DNA of 64,000 nt from Dromaius novaehollandiae (lineage: Eukaryota; Chordata; Aves; Casuariiformes; Dromaiidae): contig NC_088102.1 of assembly GCF_036370855.1 (NCBI RefSeq), forward strand, positions 67,031,601-67,095,600, written 5' to 3'. Below are positions 35,410 to 45,998 of the stretch, one piece after another (within the stretch, counting starts at the first letter, position 1; the number at the start of each line of letters is the position of its first letter). Below the pieces are notes generated by a model. That model was not told where the DNA came from, ran no database searches, and saw nothing but the letters and a program-made list of their open reading frames with translations. A program made the position numbers and the translations under genes.

Positions 35410-37383
35410 AGCGTGGCCCCGCGAGCGAGAGGCACTGTGGGGCCCGGGGAGGAGGGTCGCTTTGGCCCCCCGCCGCTTGCGTCCCCTCCTGCGCGCAGGC
35501 CGGGGGTGCCGGCTTTCCCCGCGCCTTGCGCGCTCCCGGGGCGGGTGGTGCTGCTCGGGCCCCCCTCGTGTTCACGCCAGGCGAACCGCTGCCCCTTCTT
35601 GTTTCGAGAGAGTCAAACAAAGGCAAACTGCGTTCGGCGCTCTCTTGCTTTGCCTCCGGGTTTTGAGCGGGGAGGCATCAAGATTTCAGCTTTTTTTTTT
35701 TTCCTACTTTCTTTCTGCAACCACAAAGGATAAAAATGCACTTTAGGAGGAAAAGCTGCAATCTGCGTAAAACCCCAGGAGCTGCAGCTTTTAAAAAGAA
35801 ACACACACCCGGCAAAATGTACGTTTCACCGTGAAGTTTGAGACATAATGATCCTAGTTAAAACACATTCAGAAGACAGGCGCACTTACTTCTTGGGAGA
35901 GAAGCTTAGGTAACCTCCAGTGCTCAAAACCTGCGGGACTAGGCAAAGAGGCCAGGCTGGACGGCAGCCAGCGCCTGCCCAGGCTGCACAGTGGCAGCCC
36001 GTAATCGTTTTTGTCTCGCTGGCAGACAAATTGCGACAAGCGTGCACAGCTCTCAGCCTGCTCCTCATGCCGCCTTAGCGGCCTCGTTTCCTAAAGCACC
36101 GGGGCGAGTGCCATAAACTCACTGAACTATGGGATAATTTGCTCCGGGAGGGACTTGCGGAGGGCACCTGGCCCAAGCCCGGCTTGGAGGAGGGCCAGCT
36201 TCAAGGGTAGGTCCAGCCGCAAAGTCAGAGCGGGCTGCTGAGGGCCACATCCAGGCGAGCCGCGAACGTCCCCGAGGACGGGGACCCCACAGCCCCGCGG
36301 GGCCAGGGGCTGCCAGGCGCTCGTGCCCTCCGGCTGCTCCCATCGAGGCACTGCTGTGCTGCCCGTCTCCCCACGCGTCTCGCATTAAGCTGTCCCGGGA
36401 GACAGATTTCTAAAGAGACTGGCACCAGGGGATTCCTCTCTCCGAGGAATATTCCCACCTGGATCCGGGTGCAAATAATTCAGATCAGGCTATGAATCTT
36501 TTCAGCACTTCTTGCTTCCTTTCATGGACCCTTGCCCGGCTCCCCCACCCGTGGGCAACCCACACCCTGTGCCTCCTCACCGGCCCCAAAGACAAGCACC
36601 GACCTGGGACTTGGGGCTTTGCAGCCAGACGTGCCCGCGGCTTGTTGCTTCTCACTGCTGTCAGGATTTAAAAGGCTCCCTTTGCTGCAAACCCATCTGT
36701 GCAATTTGGGATGGTTTCTAACACACAAGAGCAGGGAGTCACCAGAGTTTTGTGCAGGCTGCCTCTAACCTGCAGGATCTAGGTGCATTTGCCTCACCCT
36801 GTGGCTAAGCGTGCGCTTCCACGCCAGGATGAGACCCCGGCTAACACGCCTGCTTACAAGCTGAGGAGGAACCGATTTCCCCCTCATTTAACAAACAGAG
36901 GTTTGTTTTTTGTTACCTCTCCCATGGGGGAATCTACCTGCTCTGGAAGTGCAGTTGCATGCTCAGCTCTCCAAGTACAAGTGCATCATCCCAGCTTGAG
37001 ACATGTGGGAGGACAGCTGACCTGGCCAAGGCCACTGGCAAGCCTTGATGGGGACAAAAGAGGAGCACCCAAAAAAAGCATAACTAAAACCAACCCAGAG
37101 ATGCAGTCTGGACCCCAAACCCCGTTCAGAGATGTTCCCTCCTGAACAGCCTGCTCCATCTTGGTTTAAGACCGAGGCTTTAATTCACTCAGTGCCCTTT
37201 TACAAGTATTTCTCAGATGACTAGTTTTCTCCTCCAGTTCATTAACTGGAGCCATCGCGTGCTGCTTTCCCAACAGAAGCCACACTCCACTTGTTACAGC
37301 TATTTCAAAACCACCATGTCATTTCTGCCTTCATCACAGCCACTATTAAGCCTAGGGAACATCTATTAAGAAGCAAACATAGC

Positions 37384-37428
<45 letters not shown>

Positions 37429-38807
37429 TTAAGCTCAGGTTATTAATCTCTACCGAGAGTTTTCACAGCCTTCCTCAGCTTCACAGTATTTGCTTAACTC
37501 TCCAGCAGGCATTCAGAGGAACTGCAGATAACTGAAGATTAACTGCTCTCCAATATTAGTGGTCTTCACTAACAGGTCCGGCTCTCCCCGGCCCCGGAGG
37601 CCGGACGATAGCTACTGGCGTTGCTTCTGCAGCTCCCTACGCGATGCCCGCAGGATGCTATCGCGCCCGATAGTGCTGGGGCAAATAATGTTCCTTTTGG
37701 CTTTTGGGCCCGAATGCAATATGAGGCCAAATCTGCCATACGCTACGGCTGCTTTGTAGCACAAGGCCAGGAGACTGGAGTCTTGCTGGAGTATTTTAGA
37801 GAAAGGGCAATTCCCTCCTTTCCCTTTCCCTTGCTGTTCCTGCAGTGGGAGCGAGGATGCAAAGGCAGGCATGGGTGTCAAGGCACAACGGAGCAAACCT
37901 GGCTTCGCTCCTCTTTTGCCTCCTCGGTTAAAGCAAAAACTCGCTTGAGAGCAATCCCCCTCCTAAACATCCCCTTGAAACGCACATTCAGGGCGCTGCT
38001 GGGGCACGTCCCCCACGCCGGCCCCGCGGAGCCCTGGAGGACGCTGAGCTGGAGTCAGCCGGGTTTCCTCCTGCAGAGGGTCAGAGGAGCTGCCCCCGAG
38101 CCACCCAAACCGCAGCGCTGCGGGGACAGGCGGGAGGTCGGCCTCTCTCAAGCACACCACGAGGGACGTTTACTTACACACCCCTACCCCAAGGCACCGC
38201 GGAGGGGACAGCGGGTACAAGGAGCCTCCAGGGGATGCACAGCCTGCCCGGAAGAAATGCAAGGAGGCAGCCCAGCCCTCAGAGCAGCCACCTTCCTCAC
38301 CAGCCCATCCTCTATCTCTCCATGTTTGAAGCCCACACCTCTTAGGATCCTTCCCTGACCTACTGCTTCAAGATCTTTGCCTTGTTTGAAAGTCTTCCCT
38401 CCTTCCACCTCCCCAGGACACAGTTAGGAAGCAGCCAAGAGCTCAACCCTTGCCCGGTTGTTCACAAGCGAAATAAATACCCACTCCGAGGTGCTAGCAC
38501 ATCAGTCCTCTACTTCAAAAATATTGACAGACTCACTGCTACCACAGGAGCTCGAAGCTCTGGGCATATCTCCCCTCCACCCGCCAGCGGATGCGACGAG
38601 CTGGTTGCCGTGCCCATGCCGTCCCCTCCAGCGTCCTCTGCCCTGCTCCACAGAGCTGTGCCGTGCTGGTTCGTGGTGCTACGCTGGGCACTAGCGACCA
38701 GCTTGCTCCTCAGCCTTGGCTGCAAAGAGCCCCCAGGTCCGCCCAGCCTGGCCCGTGGTCACTCCCGCGTCCCGCGAGGGCGAGCTGAGGGAGACACAGG
38801 AGCCCCC
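35410..38807. other. Intergenic DNA between the phosphatase-like gene and SYT8
   Basis: GC-rich to about 35.7 kb, then mixed composition. I see no exon with paired splice sites or family motifs. A 38-base T run lies at 37,387-37,424 (own entry). The long plus frames at 37,621-38,358 and 38,382-39,239 are shadows or chance; the second overlaps SYT8 antisense. Confidence 0.4.
37387..37424. repeat. Poly-T tract of 38 bases
   Basis: An uninterrupted T run is followed by AAAGTTAAGC. Read on the minus strand it is a poly-A tail that could mark the 3' end of an old retroposed sequence at about 37,425-37,600. I do not recognise that sequence and see no clear target-site duplication. Confidence 0.8.
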
Positions 38808-41800
38808 CTATCTGGCGGGCAGCGGCAGCTTGAGGTGGGTTTTCAGCCCCAGGGCCTTGTCGACCACGTCCACGGCTTGCAGGCTGTGCCACTGGGCGAC
38901 GGGTCGCCGGGGGCTGGACAGCATGTCGGACCAGTGCCGGAGCTGGTTGCCTGTGGCTCGGCAGCCCAGGAAGAGTTTGCCGATCTGCTCGTTCTTGGTC
39001 ACCTTGTCGTGGTCCCAAACGGAGATGACCAAGTCCACGTTCTGGGGGGAGATGGGGAAGGTGGCGAGGGGGAGGTCGCTTGGCCCACTGGACACCATAT
39101 CAGCACTGGGCCAAGGCTGTCCAGGGAGAGGGAGCATGTGACAGCAACCACAGAGGGTCAGGCACCCATGGGTGCAACTGTGCTTGCGGTCACACGTGTG
39201 TCATCACCAAGTGTGATGGGGCAGAGGGAGGAGTGCTGACTTGGGATGTCCTCCAGGCAGGGGAAACCCACCTGAATCTGACTGAAAGGCACCTCAAAAA
39301 CAAACGCCTCATTGAAGTAAGGGCTTAAGGTGTTTTTCTTCACACTTGTCGTCTTCTTCTTCCACTTCTTCCTGTTCAGGATGAGATGCACCTTGACAAA
39401 AGGATCTGCGGGAAGAGAGACGTATGGCTGGGACAAGTGACAACTATTGTTTGACCCACTTGGCTGTCCCAAGCAGAGCTGTCATGCCTGGTGATGGAGC
39501 CTGACCCCTCTTTTCCCATGTGTCACTCCTCACTGCTATCATCAAGGTAAGCTACACCTGCCCCAGGAAGGGGTAGAGAGAGATCTGAGTAAAGGGGACC
39601 ATCCTGACCTGAGAGCCCGTGGGAGTCCATCCTCTTAAGCTTCTTGGCTTCGAGGATCACCACAGTCAGCTTGCCGGTGCTGGGGACGTAGCGGAGGGAG
39701 AAGCAGACCTCGCCAAGCTGCTCTTGCTGTTGGAGAGACGTGAGCAGTGAGCACCAGATGGAGAGCCAGAGCTGAGGAGCCTGCAAGGCCAGCCCAGCTG
39801 GAGCTAAAGCACCATCTCGGGGCTGGTTCCCATCTTCTCTGGTGCTCTCTCCTCCTCGCCTTTGCACCCAAAGGCTGCTTTTGCTCCTCGGAGAGGTGGC
39901 GAGGAGAATGTGCAGTTTTTAATCATAAAGATGCCTCTCCTGCTCCCTGGTGATGTGACCAGACCCAGTTCAGCTTCTCCCTCACCAAACTCTGCTCCTC
40001 TGGGCCGGCTCCCTGCACGGGCACTGCAGGAGGGACACAGGGTCCCCTCACCACCCGAGCCGGGAGCCTCAGCACCACTGCGGCACTTTGCAAGCAGAGC
40101 CAGAGCTTGCCCTCTTCCAGGGTGCCAGGAGGGGAGATCCAGCACTTCTCCTGCTCCTGGCTCTTTGCATCACCTTTTCCTTGCTGCCCGGAGCAGGGAG
40201 GACATGGGAAGCAGCTGCTCCCACAGCAGGCCAGCACGCTGCAGCATGAGAGGCAAGACCCCTTGCTGGGGCTGCTGGTGTAGTGGGGACCGACACTGCA
40301 GGAACAAGAGCTTGGGGAGGGAAAACGGGATGAAGCCCCCAGGAAGGAGATCTCCAGGATGTTGTTCTCCCAGGCGAGTGTCCCACCCGGCCTCCCAGGA
40401 CCAACCTCCACTTCGCTGGCGGCCGCGAGGTCGCTCCACTGCTCGATGACACGCTGCAGGTTGACACTGGCCAGGGGCAGGCGGACCTCCCCAATGATGT
40501 CGTGCTTGGCAAAGCGGTTGAAGTCATAGACCTGCATCACCAGCGTGGATTCGGGCACCTCTGCCTGGGGCACCTGCAGGGCGGGATCCCACAGCACCCC
40601 CTCACTCCGCCGCCGCAGCCCTGCCCCACCAGGTAGGGCAGCAGATGGGGCAGCAGCTCCTTCACTCTGCCGCTTCCTCATGCCTGTGGCGAAGGCACCT
40701 CTCTGCCCAGACACGTTTGTGCCTCGGGAGCAGGGTCCACGCAACGCTTTTGAGGGGACCGAGGAAGCGTCAGTTGTTTCCTACCTGGAAAGTGAAGCTC
40801 TCATTGAAGACAGGGTTCAGGGTCTTGCGGTAAACCTTGGTCTCGTACTTCTTCTTCACATCGGATGTTAGGTACACAATAACGTATGGATCAGACGTCC
40901 CCCCGCTGTCCATGGCCTGCAGGTCGGCTGCCTGCTGCACACCGACTTTCACCTGAGAAGGAAGCGCGCACCAGGTGACTGCAGAGGAGGACAGGGCCAC
41001 GTGAATGGGGCAGTGCTGGGGGCTCCGCGAAAAGTGGCAGGGTACAGCCTGGCTGTTGGGGTCTACTTTGGTGGACAGTGAAGAGGGACTGCAAGAGAAA
41101 GTGCCGGGGGACTGGCAGGAGAAGGGCCCCAGTGGCTCGCCCCAGCGCGGGGAAACCTACCTGCTGCGCGCGGAGGTTGTACTCCAGGGAATACTGCAGC
41201 TTCCCGCGGCTCTTGTCCTCGGGGCTGCACTCCAGGCCTTCCATTCCGGGCTGCACCTGCGGCAAGGAAGCAGCACTGCCCTCGAGCCTGGCGCAGGAGC
41301 CCGGGGGTGCTGGGCCGGGTCCCTGGTGCAAAGCCACTCCTGGGGAGGCCGCTTTGGGCCACGGCGCAGGCACGGCGCAGCCGGAGCGAGCCTCCTGCTC
41401 TGCTCCGAGCTGGCGAGGCCAGGCACCAGGTGAGCACCCTCCCATCACCCCACTCAATGCATCCGACAGACCTAGAGGCTTCAAACCTCAGGCTTCAGAA
41501 AGTCCCCCTGCTACATGCTGGGAACCAGCTGGAAGCCGCCCATACTGACACACACCAAGCAGCAAAGCCCGGGAGAAGCTCCGCTGATTTACCCCGTAGC
41601 CTACATGGGGTCCCCAAGCTGCAAACCAGAGGCTGCACCCCATCCTGCGGCTTTCCTTCCCCATCCAGGTGCAAGGCGAGATCTCGGGGCCCAGCTAGAG
41701 CCTTAGCTTCATGGCAACACGACCCCTCTCCGGTCTGAAATGCACCCTGGAAGCGCCAAGGTGTCTCTCAGTAGTGAGGGTCCAACTGGACACCCACCAC

Positions 41801-42583
41801 GGAGCCCCTCAGCTCCCCGCCCAGAGAGAGGGGTGGAGGGGAGAAAGCACAACACAACATACAAGGCTGGCTGCGGTGGGGCCGCTGAAGGAAAGCAGGT
41901 TGACTTTCTCCTTCTTCTTGGGCTTCTTCTTGCCGCAGCAGCACTTGATGATGCAGACGAGGAAGAGGAGGAGGAGAACGGCCACAGCGACGGTCACAGC
42001 AATGAGTGCCCATTTGGGTACTGGTGCAGCATTCAGAGGACAGAGGTGAAAGGGAGAATTAAAACCAAACAAAAATGCGTAGAGTGCATTTAAGTCCACC
42101 TCTGGGTTTTTTCAACACTGGGGAGTTGTACTTCCAGTATTTCCTCTGTAATCACACGGGCTGGAAATTGGCTCTCGCTCTCATGAAAGCTGAGATTCTC
42201 CTGTTACACCTGACACCACCTCAAGCACTGGTAGCACTTCCCTTCTCCTTCGCTCATCTACCCCCCGTAAGCAAACACTCCCCAGCCTCGCCACCGTCTG
42301 TCGTATAAAACATCCCCCACATCAGAAGTCACATTTGCATTCTGGCTGCAAATCTTCTCCTGTTTCCCCCGGTACCAGCTCGCCGCCCAGCAGCACCACC
42401 GCAGACCTTTCGCCTTTCCAGCAGCACGGGAGACCCCGGGCGCCCGGGAAAGACCCTGCACCGTCCCAGCACGTACTCACGCGGGATGCTGCCCAGCAAG
42501 CCGCCGGCGAGGCCGGGCTGCGTCGCGGGGCTGCGGGAGAGCGGCGAGGCGGTGGTGCGGCCGCCGCTCGCCTCCTTGGCCAT
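38808..42583 (-). CDS. SYT8: Synaptotagmin 8
   Basis: Membrane-anchored C2 protein of the synaptotagmin family, which couples vesicles to SNARE-driven fusion. Coding exons: 42,583-42,481; 42,020-41,863; 41,256-41,161; 40,952-40,785; 40,573-40,406; 39,726-39,609; 39,405-39,272; 39,041-38,808. All phases agree and give 392 residues. A short luminal N-terminus precedes a transmembrane helix (about 38-60), CCC for palmitoylation and a Lys-rich stretch. C2A (about 107-230) holds [11 protein letters not shown] and [12 protein letters not shown]2B (about 235-375) holds [30 protein letters not shown] and the [17 protein letters not shown] tail. Calcium-site residues, compared with synaptotagmin 1: C2A Asp134, Asp140, Asp192, Asn194 in place of Asp, Asp200; C2B Asp265, Asp271, Asp325, Asp327, Glu333. 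The SYT8 name rests on position beside TNNI2. The acceptor before 42,600 implies an untranslated first exon. Confidence 0.92.
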
Positions 42584-44600
42584 GGCTCCGCTCCGGAGAC
42601 CTGGGAAAAGCAAACAGAAGTCTCAGGCAAGCGACTGCCTCCGCAGAGGCGCGTGCGCTCCCGCTGCCTCCGCTCGCAGCTCTGGAAGAGTAAATACGGT
42701 TAAAACGCCAAGACAAAGCGCAGCGGGAGCGTTTAGGGCTTGGCCCCTTCAGAAACCGGGCACGAAGCCCTCGCCTGGGACCGCGTTGCGGGAAGGGCCC
42801 CGCCGAGCCCGCTGGCCCCCGGCCAGCCCCGAGGGCGGACAGAGGCGCTCCTCCCCGGCTGCGCCCGTGACGGAGGCGGCAAGCTATGCGCCGTGCCATC
42901 TGCAAACGCAGCCACCGCGAGCACCGAGACCAGGCTCCCCGTATCCCTAGGGAGAAGCCACCTTCGTGCTTCCCCTGACCAAGCTGCTGCTGGAAGCGTC
43001 CCACGGCATCCAGAAACGTACGTGCAACGTTTCGTTTCCCAAAGGATTCCCCGAGTGTAACTCAACGAGTCATTGAATTCCACACTGTTATCATCTGCAA
43101 TAAAACAGCCCCAAAGGCCCCATCGTCACAAAGCCCTGCTGTAGCGGGCCTTGCATCCCCACGTCTAAACACCCCGCCTTGCTTGGGCCACGGGGCCCTG
43201 CTGAGCCGAGCCGAGCCGGGCGGGGGGGCAGGCGGAAACGGGGAGAAAACTGGGTGTGCTGCCGCAGGCGGCTCCCATCCAGCCCTGGCATCTCAGGAAT
43301 CCCGTTCGCACCAGTGCCGCCCATGGCAAGACCGCAGGCGCGATGGGTCCCGCTCGGACACGCGCCGCGGAGGGGGCTCGGCGGAGGCGAGCCCCGCCAG
43401 GAAAGCTGGGCAGCAGTTTCGGGGGCCACGGTTTTGGTGGGATTTGTGGTAGTTGCATTTAAGTTTGCTCCTGCAGCCAAGCAGGGCACTCTCCTGCCGC
43501 GGGAGACGGTGCAGCGGTGGCAAAGGCATCCGGGGAGCAGCCGAGAGGACCCGCGAGGAGGGCCGGCATCCCGCTCCTCACCCCATCCCCGCTCCCAGTT
43601 CCCCCCGGGATAGCAATGCGGCGGGGATGCCAGCTGCCGGGGGGGGGTGACTGGAGCAATCGGGACTTACCGCGGTGCTCCCTTCCCCGCCTCGCCGTCA
43701 GCGCCGACACCGGTCTGCACTGCGGGAGCCTCCGCGGCAGGAGCTGCCGCCCGGCTGGGAGCGGGCGCCGTGGCACGGCCCCACCTCGGGGACTCGAGAA
43801 CTGGTACTGCACAGGGCTGTTTCACCAGCCGGGTTTATCTCGAGGGAGGGATTTTCCCGGTTTTGTTAGCTTTGCGCTGCTTATCGGGCACCCTGCGAGT
43901 TTCCTCCCGGAGGAGGGCCGAGGCTCACGGCCCGCGGGGCGCGACGGCCGGGCAGACGCAGCCCTATTGCATGAAGTCCATGCTTGCTCGTTCCTCCCCT
44001 TGCTGCCAATTGAGCAAAGCCAGCCTGACCCCCACCTTGTCACGGCTGAGACATGCAGTGGGGCTGGAAGCTGGGAGCGCGGCGTGATGCAAAACCGCGG
44101 GAGGAAGGAGCCCGGCGAGCGGCCGCCGGTGACGGCAGTGCGGGATGCGGACCCACGAGCCCGGCTGGATTTTCTGGTGGCCACACAGGTGCCACCACCC
44201 CGGGTGGCCGCCCGAAACCAAGCAATGCAATAAAATGGGACCAAAAGAACATGTTTTTGCTCAGCCCAGCAATGGGGATGCAGCAGACTGTGGGGCATCT
44301 CCGGTTCCCGGCTTACTCACAAAAATGCATCGGGCATGGGAGGTTTGGTTGTGTGCAAAAAGCTGCTCATCCGAGCAGCCTTTTCGCTTGCTAAACTCAG
44401 GGCTGGTTTTCAGACAAGGGAAGAGCAACCCCAAAAACACTGCGCTAAGAGCGCAAACGCGGAGGTCGAGGCAAACCTCGGCGGACGCCCGGCCTCCCCG
44501 GAGGCCCGCGAGCCGGCTGTGCGGCGCAGCCTGGGAAATGCAGTCTCGCCGGCGGCCCGGCCGCTGCAGCCGGGCTCGGCGCCAGGCCGCGGGGCTGCCT
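42584..44600. other. CpG-rich divergent promoter region between SYT8 and the nucleotidase gene
   Basis: About 2 kb of GC-rich DNA separate the minus-strand SYT8 coding start from the plus-strand nucleotidase promoter. It holds the candidate SYT8 first exon, but I see no other exon. GCAGCCTGGGAAATGCAGT at 44,525-44,543 resembles a ZNF143-type motif on the minus strand, and CTACAAATCCCGG at 44,599-44,611 resembles one on the plus strand. Confidence 0.4.
43671..43840 (-). promoter_or_regulatory. Candidate SYT8 untranslated exon 1 and promoter
   Basis: A strong minus-strand donor, GTAAGTCCCG (43,670-43,661), follows GC-rich sequence ending GAGCACCGCG. It would splice to the acceptor TTTTCCCAG before 42,600. 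A GATAAACC stretch near 43,832 could act as a weak TATA. A second possible minus donor (AAAG|GTAAGA near 44,770) suggests an alternative first exon. Confidence 0.4.
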
Positions 44601-44650
44601 ACAAATCCCGGCGCGCCGGCGAGGCCCGCCTGCTTCCTGCCCGCCGGGGA

Positions 44651-44739
44651 AATATAAACGGCAGCATCTCCTGCAAAGGCGGCGGGGCTCGGCTGGCGCC
44701 GCTGGACCGGCCGCGCTGGAAGCAGGGACAGCAGGAGCC
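44651..44739 (+). promoter_or_regulatory. Candidate TATA promoter and untranslated exon 1 of the nucleotidase gene
   Basis: GAAATATAAACGG (about 44,649-44,661) is a good TATA element in a GC-rich setting. A donor GTGAGTCTGG begins at 44,740, about 60 bases after the expected start site. A long pyrimidine tract (about 45,885-45,932) ahead of AAAG near 45,950 would supply the acceptor just before the ATG at 45,999. There is no direct evidence for this join. Confidence 0.4.
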
Positions 44740-44920
44740 GTGAGTCTGGTCTTTTTTTTTTTTTCTTACCTTTAGCAAGTTCTTGGCTGTTTCCCGGCTG
44801 GAAGTAAGTAGCAGGATAAGGTCTGCGCTTCACGGCGGGGCTGCGAGATCGGCTATTGCTCCGGCTGCTTGCGGTAGAGAGGCAGCTCAGCAGGCAGCCT
44901 CCCCAGCTGTACTTGGCACT

Positions 44921-45085
44921 GCATATATATATATGTGTGTGTGCATGTATATATATATGTATATATAGAATATAGGTGTGTGTATATGGGACAATATATA
45001 GTAAAAAATATATATATGTGTGGTACATGCACGAGAGACGCGTGCAGATGTGTGTGGGGGGGTATATATGCATATATCTGTGTAC
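44921..45085. repeat. TA/TG-rich microsatellite
   Basis: Runs of TATATA and TGTGTG alternate with GCATG and GGTG units over about 165 bases, the longest being TATATATATATGTGTGTGTG near 44,923. Read through, they yield meaningless Tyr/Ile/His-rich frames on both strands. Confidence 0.85.
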
Positions 45086-45998
45086 ACGAGGTGCCTGTAA
45101 ACAGTATTGCAGTTAACTAGAGGCAGTTTGATGGAAATGGGAAATTAGAGTGAGTTTTCTGCGCTGGAAAGACCGGAGCAGAAAATGTGTTGTTAAATGC
45201 GTCGCTCCCCCTCCAGGAAGGGGAACTTGGCTCCTTTCCCCTTCTTTTCATTTCATTTTAGCTTTCGGAAAAGCCGTTTGCTCCCCGCCACTCGTTTCGA
45301 AAGGAAAACCTCTCCCCGCTCGGCGAGAGGAGCCTGGCGGCTGGCGGCCCCGGACGGCCACGGCCTCCGCTCCGCGGGAAGAAACCCCGTCCCCGCCGGG
45401 GCACGGACGGAGCGAGCAGCGCGACGCTCAGCACCGCTCGGGTTTCCAGCCCCAAATGCCCAGCACAGCGTTCGGCCCCTTGTGCAGCTGCAAGCTCGGT
45501 GCTTACACAGCGAACTTGCTGATTTGCAGATGCAACCTTGCCACGTAAACAAAAACAAACAAACAAAAAAAATGGCAAGAATGGCGTAAGGGCACAGCTA
45601 AAAGCCTGCCTTTGAGATCTGACCCATTTTGGCCATAGCTCCCGCTTGCATCCAGAGTCTGAGCCCTAACTAAAGGGGGTCCCTAAAGAAACTTGTTTTG
45701 CTCTGCAACTTCGTTCAGCAGTTGCTCCAGAAAAGTGGGAAAAAAGTGATCACTGCTTGAAAACTAGTTTTCTATCACGCTCTGTCAGACCTATTAGGCC
45801 AGCTTTTGTCACAGCAGAGCTATTTTATCAGCAAAAACAGGCTCACTGCTTGGGCTGTTCCACTGCTGGGCAGGAGGTGTAATCTTCTTCCCCCCTCCTT
45901 TTTTTTCCCCCCTCTCTATTTTTCCCCCCTGCATTGGACACGTCGTAAAGCATCGGTTTAAGCAGAGACTTGCTGTCGGTTGAAGCTGAACGGGGAAG

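Noticed and set aside
38382-39239. 285-residue plus frame
   Set aside because: Its right half is the antisense of the last SYT8 exon; the left half has no motif.
44261-45073. 270-residue minus frame with His/Ile/Tyr-rich start
   Set aside because: The start is translation of the TA/TG microsatellite. Only a donor near 44,770 is of possible use, as an untranslated exon.
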